DNA from: a virus
Virus record (IMG/VR): IMGVR_UViG_3300027541_000501
Coordinates: 1-40,513 of that record
Direction: 5' to 3' (one strand)
DNA length: 40,513 bases
Shown: positions 1 to 8,671 of the stretch, piece by piece
How positions within the stretch are numbered: the first letter of the stretch is position 1
How the letters are laid out: each line of letters opens with the position of its first letter
The notes under the pieces: model-generated
The model's input: the letters and a program-made list of their open reading frames with translations, nothing else
Databases searched by the model: none
Told to the model about the DNA's origin: nothing
Position numbers and translations under genes: made by a program

Positions 1-1842
1 AATATAAACCATCTGCATCTTAGCTGGGTCTAGAACATATCCTGAAGGACCAGTTCCATCCATTTTATCAATATTCCATTGTGACTGTGGAACCTTAACA
101 GTTTCCATCTTCAAATATCTTGCAGAGGTTGTTGTTTGAGCTCTATATGCTGGAGAAATATACATTTCTGTGTCATTGTTAATCTGAATAACTTTATAAT
201 GAGCACCTCTAATAGTGATTTGCTCTCCAACAGTAAGCTGTTTTCTAAATCTTGTATTTGTTCCTTGTACATAGTTTGAATACTGCACAACGTTTACACG
301 ACCAAATAGTTCTTTCTTTGTATATCTACGAACACAGTGGAATTCTTTTCCATCATATTCAAAGAAAAATCCGTTTTGATCATCATAAAGCCCGCATCTT
401 GTTGCAGCACCCTTCCATTTAACAACAGTAATATTTACATCTGTTCCGCCAGGGAATTGATCTGTTGATGGAAGAACTTGTGTAAGAAGCATAGAATATC
501 TAAATGAGTTAGTTCCAAGAACTTCTCCTACAATAAAGTCTCCATTCCAAGGATTGTAGTCTCCAGTAACAGTTGCACCTTCAACTCTAATTGTTGCTCC
601 TGGTTGTAAACCGTGATCCTGACGAGTTGTAACTGTAACCAATGATATACCTACAGCATTGCTTGAACAGAAAATTGTATCAATATCATATGTTGGTGTT
701 AATTTTGCACCAGTTGAAAATTGAATTGACTTACCTGATTGATAACGGAAGTAGCGACGAGTTTGACGAACTGTCTGTACACCGCAAACGTTATTAGCAG
801 TAGTCATAATAACTCCACCGTCAAAAGGTCTATGGTCTACATATCCTTCTGGTCTAGTAAACAAACCAATATTTGCTGTTGCAATTGGATTTGTTACTGG
901 AGTTGCTTGTGTAGTAAGTTGAAATTTAAATTGATTTGGTGCAGAAACGTTTGTAATAAACTGAATGCCACCAATTGGACTTGTTAGATCGTTAATAAGA
1001 ATTGGTGTTCCTGGCAACAATCCGTGAGGTCTAGGAGTTGTTACTGTAATTGTTGAATATGCTGCTTGATCTGAAATTGCTGACCAAGAACCATAAGATC
1101 CAACGTTACCTCCAGTAATATGTGAGTTATCATAAATTCCTCCGCCGTATACACCAGTCATATTTCCATCTTTAATTGTTTGTGCTGGAACTACTCCTTT
1201 TGCACGATATGAAAATGATGTTGCATCAATTACGGTTATTGGATATGTACCATCAGCTGTCTGAGAAGATGTGGTTTCTTGCACAGAAACAATGTCTCCG
1301 TTGACAAGACCGTGGTTAGAAGCTGTTGTTACTGTAACTGTTGATCTTGGAGAAACGCCATCTCCATTAATTGAAATAATGTCATATGAGTTTCCGCCTG
1401 TTGTTCTTGAGAAAAATGTTGGGTAATTAGAGCATGTTACAAGCGCTTCCCACTTTGAAGGCTGAACTCCGTACTCAAAGTCGGTATCCATCAATGATTG
1501 TGGGGCTGCAACTCTTAGTTTTTGCACAGCATCTAAAAGTACTGGTTCAAATGTATTTGTTTCTGCTATTTCATCATAAACAATTGCAAGCTTGTCTGTA
1601 CTAAGCATTGATGCACAGTTATATTCGAGGACAATCGTTGTTCCTGGCTGATTTTTGTTTGTATTATTTTGAGTTACTGAAACATAGCCAAGATTTGGGT
1701 CTGAGAAGTTATAAATAACAATGTTTTTTGTTACGTTGGTAATAAGCATTAATCTTTCTGGCTTAATTACCCTAGGGATTGTTATTGTATTAGTTGTAGG
1801 AATAAACTTGTAGTATGTATCCTCAATCTGTCTTCTAGCCAT
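1..1842 (-). CDS. Large virion/tail structural protein, 3' end outside window
   Basis: The frame is open from an ATG at 1842 to the window edge (614 codons, no stop), so the C-terminus is missing. The N-terminus reads MARRQIEDTYYKF. At least three copies of a motif of the type (T/I)VTVTT...HGL..G are spaced through the protein (HGLVNG, HGLLPG, HGLQPG), each in a beta-rich stretch; such repeats are typical of large phage tail or baseplate proteins. It lies downstream of the collagen-like fibre gene with an 11-nt gap and is probably the distal gene of the same late operon. Exact role (baseplate, fibre or tail hub) cannot be decided from this sequence. Confidence 0.8.
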   Translation of the reverse strand, partial: MARRQIEDTYYKFIPTTNTITIPRVIKPERLMLITNVTKNIVIYNFSDPNLGYVSVTQNNTNKNQPGTTIVLEYNCASMLSTDKLAIVYDEIAETNTFEPVLLDAVQKLRVAAPQSLMDTDFEYGVQPSKWEALVTCSNYPTFFSRTTGGNSYDIISINGDGVSPRSTVTVTTASNHGLVNGDIVSVQETTSSQTADGTYPITVIDATSFSYRAKGVVPAQTIKDGNMTGVYGGGIYDNSHITGGNVGSYGSWSAISDQAAYSTITVTTPRPHGLLPGTPILINDLTSPIGGIQFITNVSAPNQFKFQLTTQATPVTNPIATANIGLFTRPEGYVDHRPFDGGVIMTTANNVCGVQTVRQTRRYFRYQSGKSIQFSTGAKLTPTYDIDTIFCSSNAVGISLVTVTTRQDHGLQPGATIRVEGATVTGDYNPWNGDFIVGEVLGTNSFRYSMLLTQVLPSTDQFPGGTDVNITVVKWKGAATRCGLYDDQNGFFFEYDGKEFHCVRRYTKKELFGRVNVVQYSNYVQGTNTRFRKQLTVGEQITIRGAHYKVIQINNDTEMYISPAYRAQTTTSARYLKMETVKVPQSQWNIDKMDGTGPSGYVLDPAKMQMVYI

Positions 1843-1853
1843 GTTTTATTCTC

Positions 1854-2483
1854 CTAAAATAAGAAACTGCTTGCTGCAAATCTACTGTTCAACTGTGTTT
1901 GTGTTAATGTTGAAGTATACTTTGGATAGTATATTCCAAGATTAAGTAGAGCATCTACTTGCAAAGCATCTGTCTTTGCGTATATTTCATTTGCTACTAC
2001 GTTTCCTGAAGGACCAGTTGGGCCAGTGGCACCCGTATCACCTTTGTCACCTTTAAGACCTTTTATATTTCCTTGTAATGACCATGCACCAGATCCTGAT
2101 GCATCATATATATACCAGTTTCCAGTTGATGTTGCTAGATACTGATCGTTTCCAATTAAATTTACTGGAGCTGGATTTAGTGATGTTGGTGCATTGAGTC
2201 CAGTATAAATCTTACTTCCTCTTTGTCCCTCAATTCCTTGAGGACCAACATTTCCTTGTGCACCAGTTGCGCCTCTTGGAATGTTAAAATTTAAAATTGC
2301 TGCTGAAGCAGTTCCGCTATTTGTAACAGTTGCATTTGTTCCAGCATTAGTTGTATTTACTGTGCCAATTGATATTGTAGCATTTGTACCTGCTGGACCT
2401 TGCGGACCAGTTGGACCCTGTGGGCCTGGTCTAGAACCTGCTACGACAACCCAAGAAGAGCCGTCCCATCTTTTTAGTGACAT
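1854..2483 (-). CDS. Collagen-like tail fibre protein
   Basis: This 209-aa protein has three blocks of Gly-X-Y triplets: near residues 20-33 (GPQGPTGPQGPAG), about 90-110 (GATGAQGNVGPQGIEGQRG) and about 145-165 (GLKGDKGDTGATGPTGPSG), some 16 triplets in all. Collagen-like blocks in phage fibres are known to form trimeric rods. The prolines are in the X position. The short C-terminal part (ending TQLNSRFAASSFLF) is probably a trimerising or attachment tip. A clear AAAGGAG precedes ATG at 2483. Neighbours on both sides are structural genes, and prolyl-hydroxylase-like oxygenases lie about 2.3 kb upstream in the same direction. Confidence 0.88.
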   Translation of the reverse strand: MSLKRWDGSSWVVVAGSRPGPQGPTGPQGPAGTNATISIGTVNTTNAGTNATVTNSGTASAAILNFNIPRGATGAQGNVGPQGIEGQRGSKIYTGLNAPTSLNPAPVNLIGNDQYLATSTGNWYIYDASGSGAWSLQGNIKGLKGDKGDTGATGPTGPSGNVVANEIYAKTDALQVDALLNLGIYYPKYTSTLTQTQLNSRFAASSFLF

Positions 2484-2516
2484 GTATTTACTCCTTTACA
2501 AAGTATACCAAAGTTT

Positions 2517-4403
2517 TTATAAAAAGCCCATCCACATTAAGGCCTGTGTGCTTTGAGATTGAATTCTTGTCCTAGATTCTTGAACCTCATTTGGCTGAAC
2601 CACCCAAGTATTATTAATTGATATATATACTAGGCCAGTTGAAGAATCTACAGCAAGCATGCCTGGTTTTGAACTTGCCACTGGAAAAGCGGCATAATTT
2701 GGATAACTAGTAAAAACTAAGTTTGTATAATAAGATGGAGTATCTAAATCGTTAACGTCTACCCAAAGTTGAACATTGTCTGGATTTGGAGCGCTAGAAC
2801 CAACTTCTACTAATTGTCCTTCATAATCATCTGTATCAATCCAAAGCTCTCCCTCATATTGTGGAGTTGTTGGTTCATCAGCAGAATAAATTAATTCTCC
2901 TGGAGCTGGATTTGGATCAACCCAAAATTCATATTGGGTTGGATCTGGAGCAGTTGTTCCAGTAAAAAATTGTCCATAAGGCATTCCGAGGTCATCTACG
3001 TCAAACCAAATATCTCCTTCTAATGCCGCTGCATTTGGAGGAGCAATCATTCCAAAAAATAAAGTTGCTGGGGTTTGTGTTCCATCTGTGGAAATACTTG
3101 GAAGTCCTCCACCGCCGCCAGCACCTCCAGATACATCTTTCCAAACTAATCCATCAAATACTCTAAGTTTTTCTGCAGCAAGATTATAATATATCTGTCC
3201 TTCTACTGGATTAGATGGAGCAGTATTTGTTCCAATAATTACACCTTGTGTAAATGTGTTTTTAGAAACCCAAACATTTTCTGTTGCTAAACCTAAAGCT
3301 GTTGAAGCATATTCCCAATTTGGTGTAAAAGAATATGGTTCCCAGTATGAAGTTCCAGGAGGATATCCTGTGTTTGCCTCACCAACTCTTATGTAAAAAG
3401 ATCCAGTATAAGATGTTATATCTCCTGGTTGATAATCGTAGCCATTGTCATATGGGCCTTTATAAGCAGCTGGATATGCATTGTATACTTTAAGCGCTCT
3501 TACACCGCTTCTAAATTCATCTGTGTCAAGCCAAAAAGCTCCATGTGCTGGATTTGCAGGTGCAGTATTAGACATTACTGCTTTTGATGGCTCTGTAATT
3601 GCTTCTAAAATTAAAGTATTATTCTCATCGTCATAGAGAATATTCATATTTTTGTTATTAGCGCTTTGGAAAAGCGGAACAATATAATCCTGTACCTGCT
3701 CTTGAGTTAACTGTGGTGTAACGCTTAAAACTATTTTATTATTTTCATCATCATATGTTGCTGTAACATTATTATGATTTGCATGGTTAAATAACAATGC
3801 TGAAGCATCTTGAACAGCTTCAACAAAATCAGTAATATTTGAAGATGTATGTGTATGTCCTACTGGAGATTTGCCAGCAAGCGCTGTTGTCATTGTGCCA
3901 GCAAAATTAGCGTCATCATTTAATGCAGCAGCAAGTTCATTTAAAGTATCTAAAGCTTGTGGAGCAAAATCAATAAGATCAGCTATTTTTTCATCTGTAT
4001 ATAAACCAGCTGCTGATAAAGCAGCATCTGCTTTTGCTTGAGCATCTAAAGCAATTGATAAAGGTATTTGAGACGCAGTAAGTTTTCCAGAAAGATCAAG
4101 TGTTGCTAGTCCGCCAGCAACTCCTTTATCACCTTCATAAACTGTAAGTGGAACATAATCGCCAAGACTATCTTCTAGTTGCCCAAGATTTACACCTTGT
4201 AAGTCTACAAAATTTTTAAGAGTTGTTAATCTGTTTTCAATAGAACTTGGATCTGTAGAATTATTTATTCCCAGCTTTAATTGAATTTGATAAACTGCAT
4301 CATTTAGCCTTCTATGTTGTGCAGAGTGAGAAACCTCTTGAACTGAATTGGTTGCAAGCGGCTGGGTATATGTATCAATCTGGGCGGGATATAAAGTCTC
4401 CAT
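2517..4403 (-). CDS. Tail fibre / virion appendage protein
   Basis: A 628-aa protein. The N-terminal third is helical with a GHTHTSSNITDF segment of the kind found in phage tail-fibre repeats. The central and C-terminal parts carry at least six degenerate copies of a module with the pattern APxxPxxGxxWxDTDD (for example AHGAFWLDTDE, EGQIYYNLAAEKLRVFDG, YEGELWIDTDD), plus a Gly-rich linker (GGAGGGGG). These modules resemble small beta-hairpin repeats of virion fibres. It ends MGFL, 34 nt before the collagen-like gene. Assigned to fibres by composition and context; no enzymatic domain is visible. Confidence 0.82.
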   Translation of the reverse strand: METLYPAQIDTYTQPLATNSVQEVSHSAQHRRLNDAVYQIQLKLGINNSTDPSSIENRLTTLKNFVDLQGVNLGQLEDSLGDYVPLTVYEGDKGVAGGLATLDLSGKLTASQIPLSIALDAQAKADAALSAAGLYTDEKIADLIDFAPQALDTLNELAAALNDDANFAGTMTTALAGKSPVGHTHTSSNITDFVEAVQDASALLFNHANHNNVTATYDDENNKIVLSVTPQLTQEQVQDYIVPLFQSANNKNMNILYDDENNTLILEAITEPSKAVMSNTAPANPAHGAFWLDTDEFRSGVRALKVYNAYPAAYKGPYDNGYDYQPGDITSYTGSFYIRVGEANTGYPPGTSYWEPYSFTPNWEYASTALGLATENVWVSKNTFTQGVIIGTNTAPSNPVEGQIYYNLAAEKLRVFDGLVWKDVSGGAGGGGGLPSISTDGTQTPATLFFGMIAPPNAAALEGDIWFDVDDLGMPYGQFFTGTTAPDPTQYEFWVDPNPAPGELIYSADEPTTPQYEGELWIDTDDYEGQLVEVGSSAPNPDNVQLWVDVNDLDTPSYYTNLVFTSYPNYAAFPVASSKPGMLAVDSSTGLVYISINNTWVVQPNEVQESRTRIQSQSTQALMWMGFL

Positions 4404-4433
4404 ACCTACAATTATACCAACATAACAGTTAGG

Positions 4434-4826
4434 CTACATATCTTCTTGTTTTTGGCCAATGGCTACGTTTGGAGGGTTTTTAGAAGGCATAATATAACAA
4501 TGTGGTCCTTCTGCATATATAAAGTCAGCAAAAATAACATTTAGTTTTTTAAAAAACTGGTCTATACCCAAGCCCTCAAAATTTTCTGATTTTAATTTTT
4601 GGCAAAAAAAGTTATTAAAATCTATTGCTTCTTGCATAGATTCGTGCTTTTTATAAAATTTAATTCCGATGTCTCTTATATTTCCTTGATCATCTGTATG
4701 AAAAACAGCAGTCTCGTATCTACCAGCTGCATTAAGTATAGTATTTACCCTTATAGAGGTAATTGAAAGATTTACAACTTTTCTTATTTGCCACCTTTTT
4801 GTTTCAACTTTTATGTCGTGTGCCAT
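4434..4826 (-). CDS. Hypothetical protein between fibre and oxygenase genes
   Basis: A 130-aa protein I do not recognise. It is mixed alpha/beta with a helical segment (HESMQEAIDFNNFF) and no membrane segment or obvious catalytic motif. Its ATG overlaps the TAA of the upstream oxygenase (TAATG), so the two are probably translated together. The position between an oxygenase and a fibre gene suggests a virion-assembly or modification role, but nothing in the sequence proves it. Confidence 0.75.
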   Translation of the reverse strand: MAHDIKVETKRWQIRKVVNLSITSIRVNTILNAAGRYETAVFHTDDQGNIRDIGIKFYKKHESMQEAIDFNNFFCQKLKSENFEGLGIDQFFKKLNVIFADFIYAEGPHCYIMPSKNPPNVAIGQKQEDM

Positions 4827-5461
4827 TACCAGTTGCCATACTCTCTATTAAAATCTACTTCAAATTTATGTTCTTCTGAAAAGGTATAAAAAGTGTTTAA
4901 AGTATATCTCGTTCCATTTCTTACCTCTTTGACCCCATGAGCATGATGAATATCTCCTGGAAAAAATGCTAGCATGCCAGCTACAATTTTAATTTCAAGA
5001 TCATGTTGTGGAAAATAAATATGTCCATCTTCAAAGTCATCGTTCAAATACAGAACACAACCAATATCTCTCCAGTTCCAAATATGCGGAAGTCTATTAA
5101 AATTTTCATAGTCTGAATGTGGTGGCTGTGCTTGTCCATGTGGCCAACGTATTAAGTTAAAGCAGTCTGGCCAAATATCTTTTTTTAAATTCCAAGATTG
5201 TTTAATTTGTTCTCTAATTCTTGACTCTATTTCCCAAAGCTTTTTTGCAATCTTTATGTCATATTCAGTTCCAAACCCTGCCTCTGAAATTAATAAATGA
5301 ATAATTGATAAATATCTGTTGGTCCACTGATTATCAGGATCAGAATGATTTCTTTTTTCCCATAAATTTTTTTCAGTTAATCTTTTTTCATAATCTAAAA
5401 GCATAGATCTTTCTTCTTCAGTAATGAAGTCGTATATTACTTTAATGTCTTCTTTTGCCAT
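4826..5461 (-). CDS. 2OG-Fe(II) oxygenase, prolyl 4-hydroxylase-like
   Basis: A 211-aa protein with the complete metal- and cosubstrate-binding set of the prolyl 4-hydroxylase family: His115 and Asp117 (PPHSDYEN), His175 (HHAHGV) and Arg185 (GTRYTLN), in a double-stranded beta-helix of normal length. Family members use O2 and 2-oxoglutarate to hydroxylate amino-acid side chains or small molecules. It is first of a TAATG-coupled pair and starts directly after the TAG of the upstream degenerate homologue. The substrate is unknown; collagen-like fibres made in the same operon are an attractive candidate. Confidence 0.88.
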   Translation of the reverse strand: MAKEDIKVIYDFITEEERSMLLDYEKRLTEKNLWEKRNHSDPDNQWTNRYLSIIHLLISEAGFGTEYDIKIAKKLWEIESRIREQIKQSWNLKKDIWPDCFNLIRWPHGQAQPPHSDYENFNRLPHIWNWRDIGCVLYLNDDFEDGHIYFPQHDLEIKIVAGMLAFFPGDIHHAHGVKEVRNGTRYTLNTFYTFSEEHKFEVDFNREYGNW

Positions 5462-6007
5462 CTATACTCCTATTGGAATCCATTTGAATGGGTACTGATT
5501 TTGAAGCATAAAAACTGGAGCAATATTAAAATATATACATTCAATTTTTGTGGATTCGTATTGAATTTCTTGTCCCGCTTCAAAAAGTAAGATTGTGCCT
5601 TCAGCAACACTTTCTTTTTCTTTATTTAAGTATACAAAAAATTCTTCTTTTTGTAAAGAAACTAAACCATTGAAGCATGGAATGTTTATTCCGCCAAAAT
5701 CGTAAATAAATTTTTTATTTACAAGCCCATTAAAATAATCTGAAGAAATATAATATTCTGATTTATTAAAAGAAACTTCCTTATTTAAACATTCATTTTT
5801 TAACATTGCTACTATTTCTTTATAAAGATTAAATATGTCAGAATCGTATATGCCAAATACATTGAATTGGGTAGGGTTATAGGACGGCGCCTTTTTTATA
5901 AAATCAGCAGCATTTCCAGAATTAAAAAAATATACACTATCTGTATCATTTAAAGTAGAAACAATTTTTTCTTTAATGCCTTTAACATTTACATTTTTTT
6001 TAATCAT
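5462..6007 (-). CDS. Degenerate 2OG-oxygenase-like (cupin-fold) protein
   Basis: A 181-aa protein. Its C-terminal half follows the beta-helix pattern of its neighbours (segments FFVYLNKEK, EGTILLFEAGQEIQYE, IECIYFNIAP) but shows no HxD pair and no distal His at the expected places, so it probably does not bind iron in the usual way. The start ATG overlaps the upstream stop (ATGA). It sits between two complete oxygenases, which suggests a partner or substrate-recognition subunit. Fold assignment rests on pattern similarity only. Confidence 0.7.
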   Translation of the reverse strand: MIKKNVNVKGIKEKIVSTLNDTDSVYFFNSGNAADFIKKAPSYNPTQFNVFGIYDSDIFNLYKEIVAMLKNECLNKEVSFNKSEYYISSDYFNGLVNKKFIYDFGGINIPCFNGLVSLQKEEFFVYLNKEKESVAEGTILLFEAGQEIQYESTKIECIYFNIAPVFMLQNQYPFKWIPIGV

Positions 6008-6549
6008 GATAAAGTTTTAATTCTTTGTCTTATAAGCTTTTGTACTTCTGGTTTTAAAGTTAACCACATATGGTTACTATCTACATAATGAATTAGTAAT
6101 ATGCCAACCCTATTGTTTTCAGGATCAGGAAATTCTGGTTTCCAATGCTGTTGATCATTTGCATAAAAACCAATAGCTTCATTTTCTAAAAAAAGATATT
6201 CTTTTCCTTCAATTATTAATGGCCAAGGCTCATTGTGATAAAGACCTATGTCTAAAGTATAGGTGCATGGACCAGAGTCAACATGTGGATTTAAATGCGC
6301 TTGTTTTCCAGAGTACTCTGAAAATATTGCATACGTTGGAACTATGTTTTTATTGTTGAACCATATTTTTGCTGGCTCATGCAATTTGTTTAAAATTTCT
6401 TGAAGAACTTGATCGTCAAATGAGTCTATTCTTTTGCTGTTATAAAAATCATACTCAGCATTTTTTAAAAAGAAATGATTTTTAAAATAATTTTGTATTT
6501 CATTAAAATAGTCTTGTTCAAAAACTTTTTCAATTTTAAATTCTTTCAT
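6004..6549 (-). CDS. 2OG-Fe(II) oxygenase
   Basis: A 181-aa protein with His89 and Asp91 (NPHVDSGPC), a distal His135 (NDQQHW) and Arg147 (NNRVGILLIHYV), the expected ligands for Fe(II) and 2-oxoglutarate. The spacing fits the family, although the protein is compact and begins with an amphipathic helical region. Start and stop overlap both neighbours by ATGA, showing tight operon organisation. It resembles the third oxygenase at 35338-35940 in the HVD signature. The substrate is unknown. Confidence 0.85.
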   Translation of the reverse strand: MKEFKIEKVFEQDYFNEIQNYFKNHFFLKNAEYDFYNSKRIDSFDDQVLQEILNKLHEPAKIWFNNKNIVPTYAIFSEYSGKQAHLNPHVDSGPCTYTLDIGLYHNEPWPLIIEGKEYLFLENEAIGFYANDQQHWKPEFPDPENNRVGILLIHYVDSNHMWLTLKPEVQKLIRQRIKTLS

Positions 6550-7070
6550 CCTACAACCATTTCTATAAAACTTCTATTTGCAGATCCTCCAATTTTTTGA
6601 ATAACATATTCATATTCTTTCCCACTTGGAAATATAAGCATTGTATTTTCTTTTAGCTGTATTGAAAAATTTTGATGTGGCAAGCTAATAAATCCGCCGT
6701 TATTTATTGTATTTAAACAAAATAAAACAACATAGCAGTCTTTTTCAAAAGCTGCACACCTTTGTTTCATTTGTGGGTCTTCTGTTCCTGGGACTTGAAC
6801 AAAATGATTTTCAAATTTCATCCACAAGTTCAATGGTGATTTTATTTCAAGTTCTCTAAGATAGCTGTACATTGCTTTAAAAACAGCTTTATAAAAAAAT
6901 GTTTTTGATTTTAAATTTGTATCATTTTTTGCAAGATCTATGTCGGCTTCATAAATATTGTCTTGGCCCAAAAGGACGTTTTTAAGCTCGTAAGAAATTG
7001 AAGAAAAGTCTATGTCTTTAACAACATTTTCAACATAAACTATATTGTTTAAATACTTAACTATTTTCAT
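6546..7070 (-). CDS. Degenerate 2OG-oxygenase-like protein
   Basis: A 174-aa protein. The C-terminal half aligns by eye with the oxygenase at 4826-5461: NNGGFISLP matches EDGHIYFP, KENTMLIFPSGKEYEYV matches AGMLAFFPGDIHHAHGV, and the Arg before the last strand (NRSFIEMVV) is kept. The distal iron-binding His is replaced by Tyr (EYEYV) and no HxD is visible, so catalysis by the standard mechanism is unlikely. It starts within the upstream gene's 3' end (14-nt overlap). Confidence 0.7.
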   Translation of the reverse strand: MKIVKYLNNIVYVENVVKDIDFSSISYELKNVLLGQDNIYEADIDLAKNDTNLKSKTFFYKAVFKAMYSYLRELEIKSPLNLWMKFENHFVQVPGTEDPQMKQRCAAFEKDCYVVLFCLNTINNGGFISLPHQNFSIQLKENTMLIFPSGKEYEYVIQKIGGSANRSFIEMVVG

Positions 7071-7584
7071 TGCTTAATATCCTTTTTATTCTTTTATTAT
7101 ACCACACGGCAGGATATAAAAAATCTCTTGGAGGTTCTGTCAATTCAAAAATTTTTTTAACCTCATTTTTTTTATATATATGTTTTTCTTTTAAAATTTT
7201 TTTTGTATTATTATAAGCAATATCTGCAATAAAACTTCTTTTAGAAGGAACGTCAATTTTTTGTTGCCCCATATTGTTGTAAAAGAATAAACGTGTTATT
7301 ACTCCTATCCACTTCCATGCGCCAGATGGTCTAAGCTCTGGACTTGTATAAACACGATTTGCTAATAAATTTTTATCTATTGTTAAATAAAGGTCTGGAT
7401 AATCATTTGAGATATAATTAGAAACAATTATTGTTCCAGAAGGATATTTTTTATTTTTATAAAATGCAACACAATATTTTATAATATTGTTGTTTTTAAG
7501 CTCAGTTATTTGAATCCAATAACTATTTAATTTTTCTGGATATTTATCTAAAAATAAATTTGAACTTATTTTTTTTTTAAACAT
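7057..7584 (-). CDS. Hypothetical basic protein
   Basis: A 175-aa Lys/Asn-rich protein beginning MFKKKISSN. I chose ATG 7584 because it lies one base after the stop of the upstream PASTA gene; longer versions would overlap that gene. Segments such as YLTIDKNLLANRVYTSPELR and WKWIGVITRLFFYN are conserved-looking, with a possible acyltransferase-like flavour, but I cannot assign a family. It is the first gene of the run that contains the four oxygenase-fold genes and may belong to the same modification function. Confidence 0.7.
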   Translation of the reverse strand: MFKKKISSNLFLDKYPEKLNSYWIQITELKNNNIIKYCVAFYKNKKYPSGTIIVSNYISNDYPDLYLTIDKNLLANRVYTSPELRPSGAWKWIGVITRLFFYNNMGQQKIDVPSKRSFIADIAYNNTKKILKEKHIYKKNEVKKIFELTEPPRDFLYPAVWYNKRIKRILSNENS

Positions 7585-7585
7585 T

Positions 7586-8671
7586 TTATATCGAAACCGA
7601 GTCGTGAACAAGCATTTCTTGAGTAAAGAATATATCGTAAGGCTCACAGTCAATTGATACAATTTCATGTGAAACTGGAACTGATTGCAGCATTGTTATT
7701 GGCTCAAATGAACTTGAAGCATAACTATAAATTTCATCGGTATTTACAATATCAGCAGTTGCTATAAATCTTGCAAGACCATCTCTTTTTATTAAAATGT
7801 AGTGGTATTGTGAAAAAATATCTCCATTTATAGCTACAACTGTATCTCCCATTTTTTGATGAATCATAACAACGTTTGTTGTAGTATATTCAATTTGTGG
7901 ATTAGTTTCTGTCCAATTGTAAATACTTTGATAAGATTCTGGAGTAGACAAATATGGTACTCCCTCAATATTTGCTGAAATCAAAACATCGCCAACTTTT
8001 AAACTTCCAGCAGCAACTAGTCCATCTGGAGTTCTGACCAAAGTATGTACGCCTAAACTTTTCCAAGTTGATGGTGGCAATACAATTGGTGGTATATATG
8101 GAGGATCTGCTGGTGGAGCAGTTGGTGGATCTGCTGGTGGCCCTGCTGGTGGCCCTGCTGGTGGCCCTGAAGGAGGCGAATTTCCATATGGAGGCGGATT
8201 GCTATATGGATTATAATACGGAGCAACATAAGTATATAATGTTAAATTTACAGTAGTTAAAGCATCTACTAAACTACCAGCAGAAATGCTTTGTGATGTA
8301 ATTTTTTGATCTAATCCGCTATCTGATCCACTTGTTCCAGAAACTGTTCCAACTAATAGTCCAGCTCCAGTTATTGCTGCTCTAGCAGCTGTTTCGCTAA
8401 GTCCATAAACATTAGGAACTGAAATTCCTTCATAAGCATTATAAACAAAGTTAACAGTTGTTCCACGTGGAACAATTTGATTTTCTGAAAATCCGCTATA
8501 AGATTTAAACTTGTTGCTTTCTGCAGAATAATTTGTAACTGAACTTGATGACGAATAATTTAATCCTAGGCCAGCCAATATTGATTCTGCTTCAGATCTT
8601 GTTTTACCAGACAAATTAGGGATAGAAACTTTAGTTGTTATCTTACGACGACGAGATGATTTTCCTGACAT
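7586..8671 (-). CDS. PASTA - proline-rich linker - Hint-like domain protein
   Basis: A 361-aa protein starting at ATG 8671, which shares its A with the TAA of the upstream fibre gene. Order: a basic N-terminus (GKSSRRRK), two PASTA-type repeats (VSIPNLSGKTRSEAESIL and VPNVYGLSETAARAAI, about residues 15-150), a Pro/Gly linker with three 12-bp tandem repeats giving GPPA units, then a Hint-like domain (HTLVRTPDGLVAAGSLKVGD ... EPYDIFFTQEMLVHDS). The usual Hint nucleophile Cys and final Asn are absent, so splicing or cleavage is unlikely. PASTA domains bind peptidoglycan, so a wall-contact role in the virion is inferred. Confidence 0.82.
   Translation of the reverse strand: MSGKSSRRRKITTKVSIPNLSGKTRSEAESILAGLGLNYSSSSSVTNYSAESNKFKSYSGFSENQIVPRGTTVNFVYNAYEGISVPNVYGLSETAARAAITGAGLLVGTVSGTSGSDSGLDQKITSQSISAGSLVDALTTVNLTLYTYVAPYYNPYSNPPPYGNSPPSGPPAGPPAGPPADPPTAPPADPPYIPPIVLPPSTWKSLGVHTLVRTPDGLVAAGSLKVGDVLISANIEGVPYLSTPESYQSIYNWTETNPQIEYTTTNVVMIHQKMGDTVVAINGDIFSQYHYILIKRDGLARFIATADIVNTDEIYSYASSSFEPITMLQSVPVSHEIVSIDCEPYDIFFTQEMLVHDSVSI
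8132..8167. repeat. Three tandem 12-bp repeats in the proline-rich linker
   Basis: The unit TGCTGGTGGCCC is repeated three times in register with the reading frame of the minus-strand PASTA-Hint gene, producing repeated Gly-Pro-Pro-Ala. Flanking sequence holds diverged copies, so the linker length probably varies between related phages. Confidence 0.85.

Noticed and set aside
2281-2556. Plus-strand open frame opposite the collagen-like fibre
   Set aside because: It is the reverse reading of Gly-X-Y repeats, without RBS; the minus-strand gene explains the region.
8132-8167. Mobile element or phase-variable repeat
   Set aside because: Only three 12-bp units in frame inside a coding region; a simple linker expansion explains them.
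7586-8671. Active intein or self-cleaving Hint protein
   Set aside because: The nucleophilic Cys and the C-terminal Asn are missing, and no split essential protein surrounds it.
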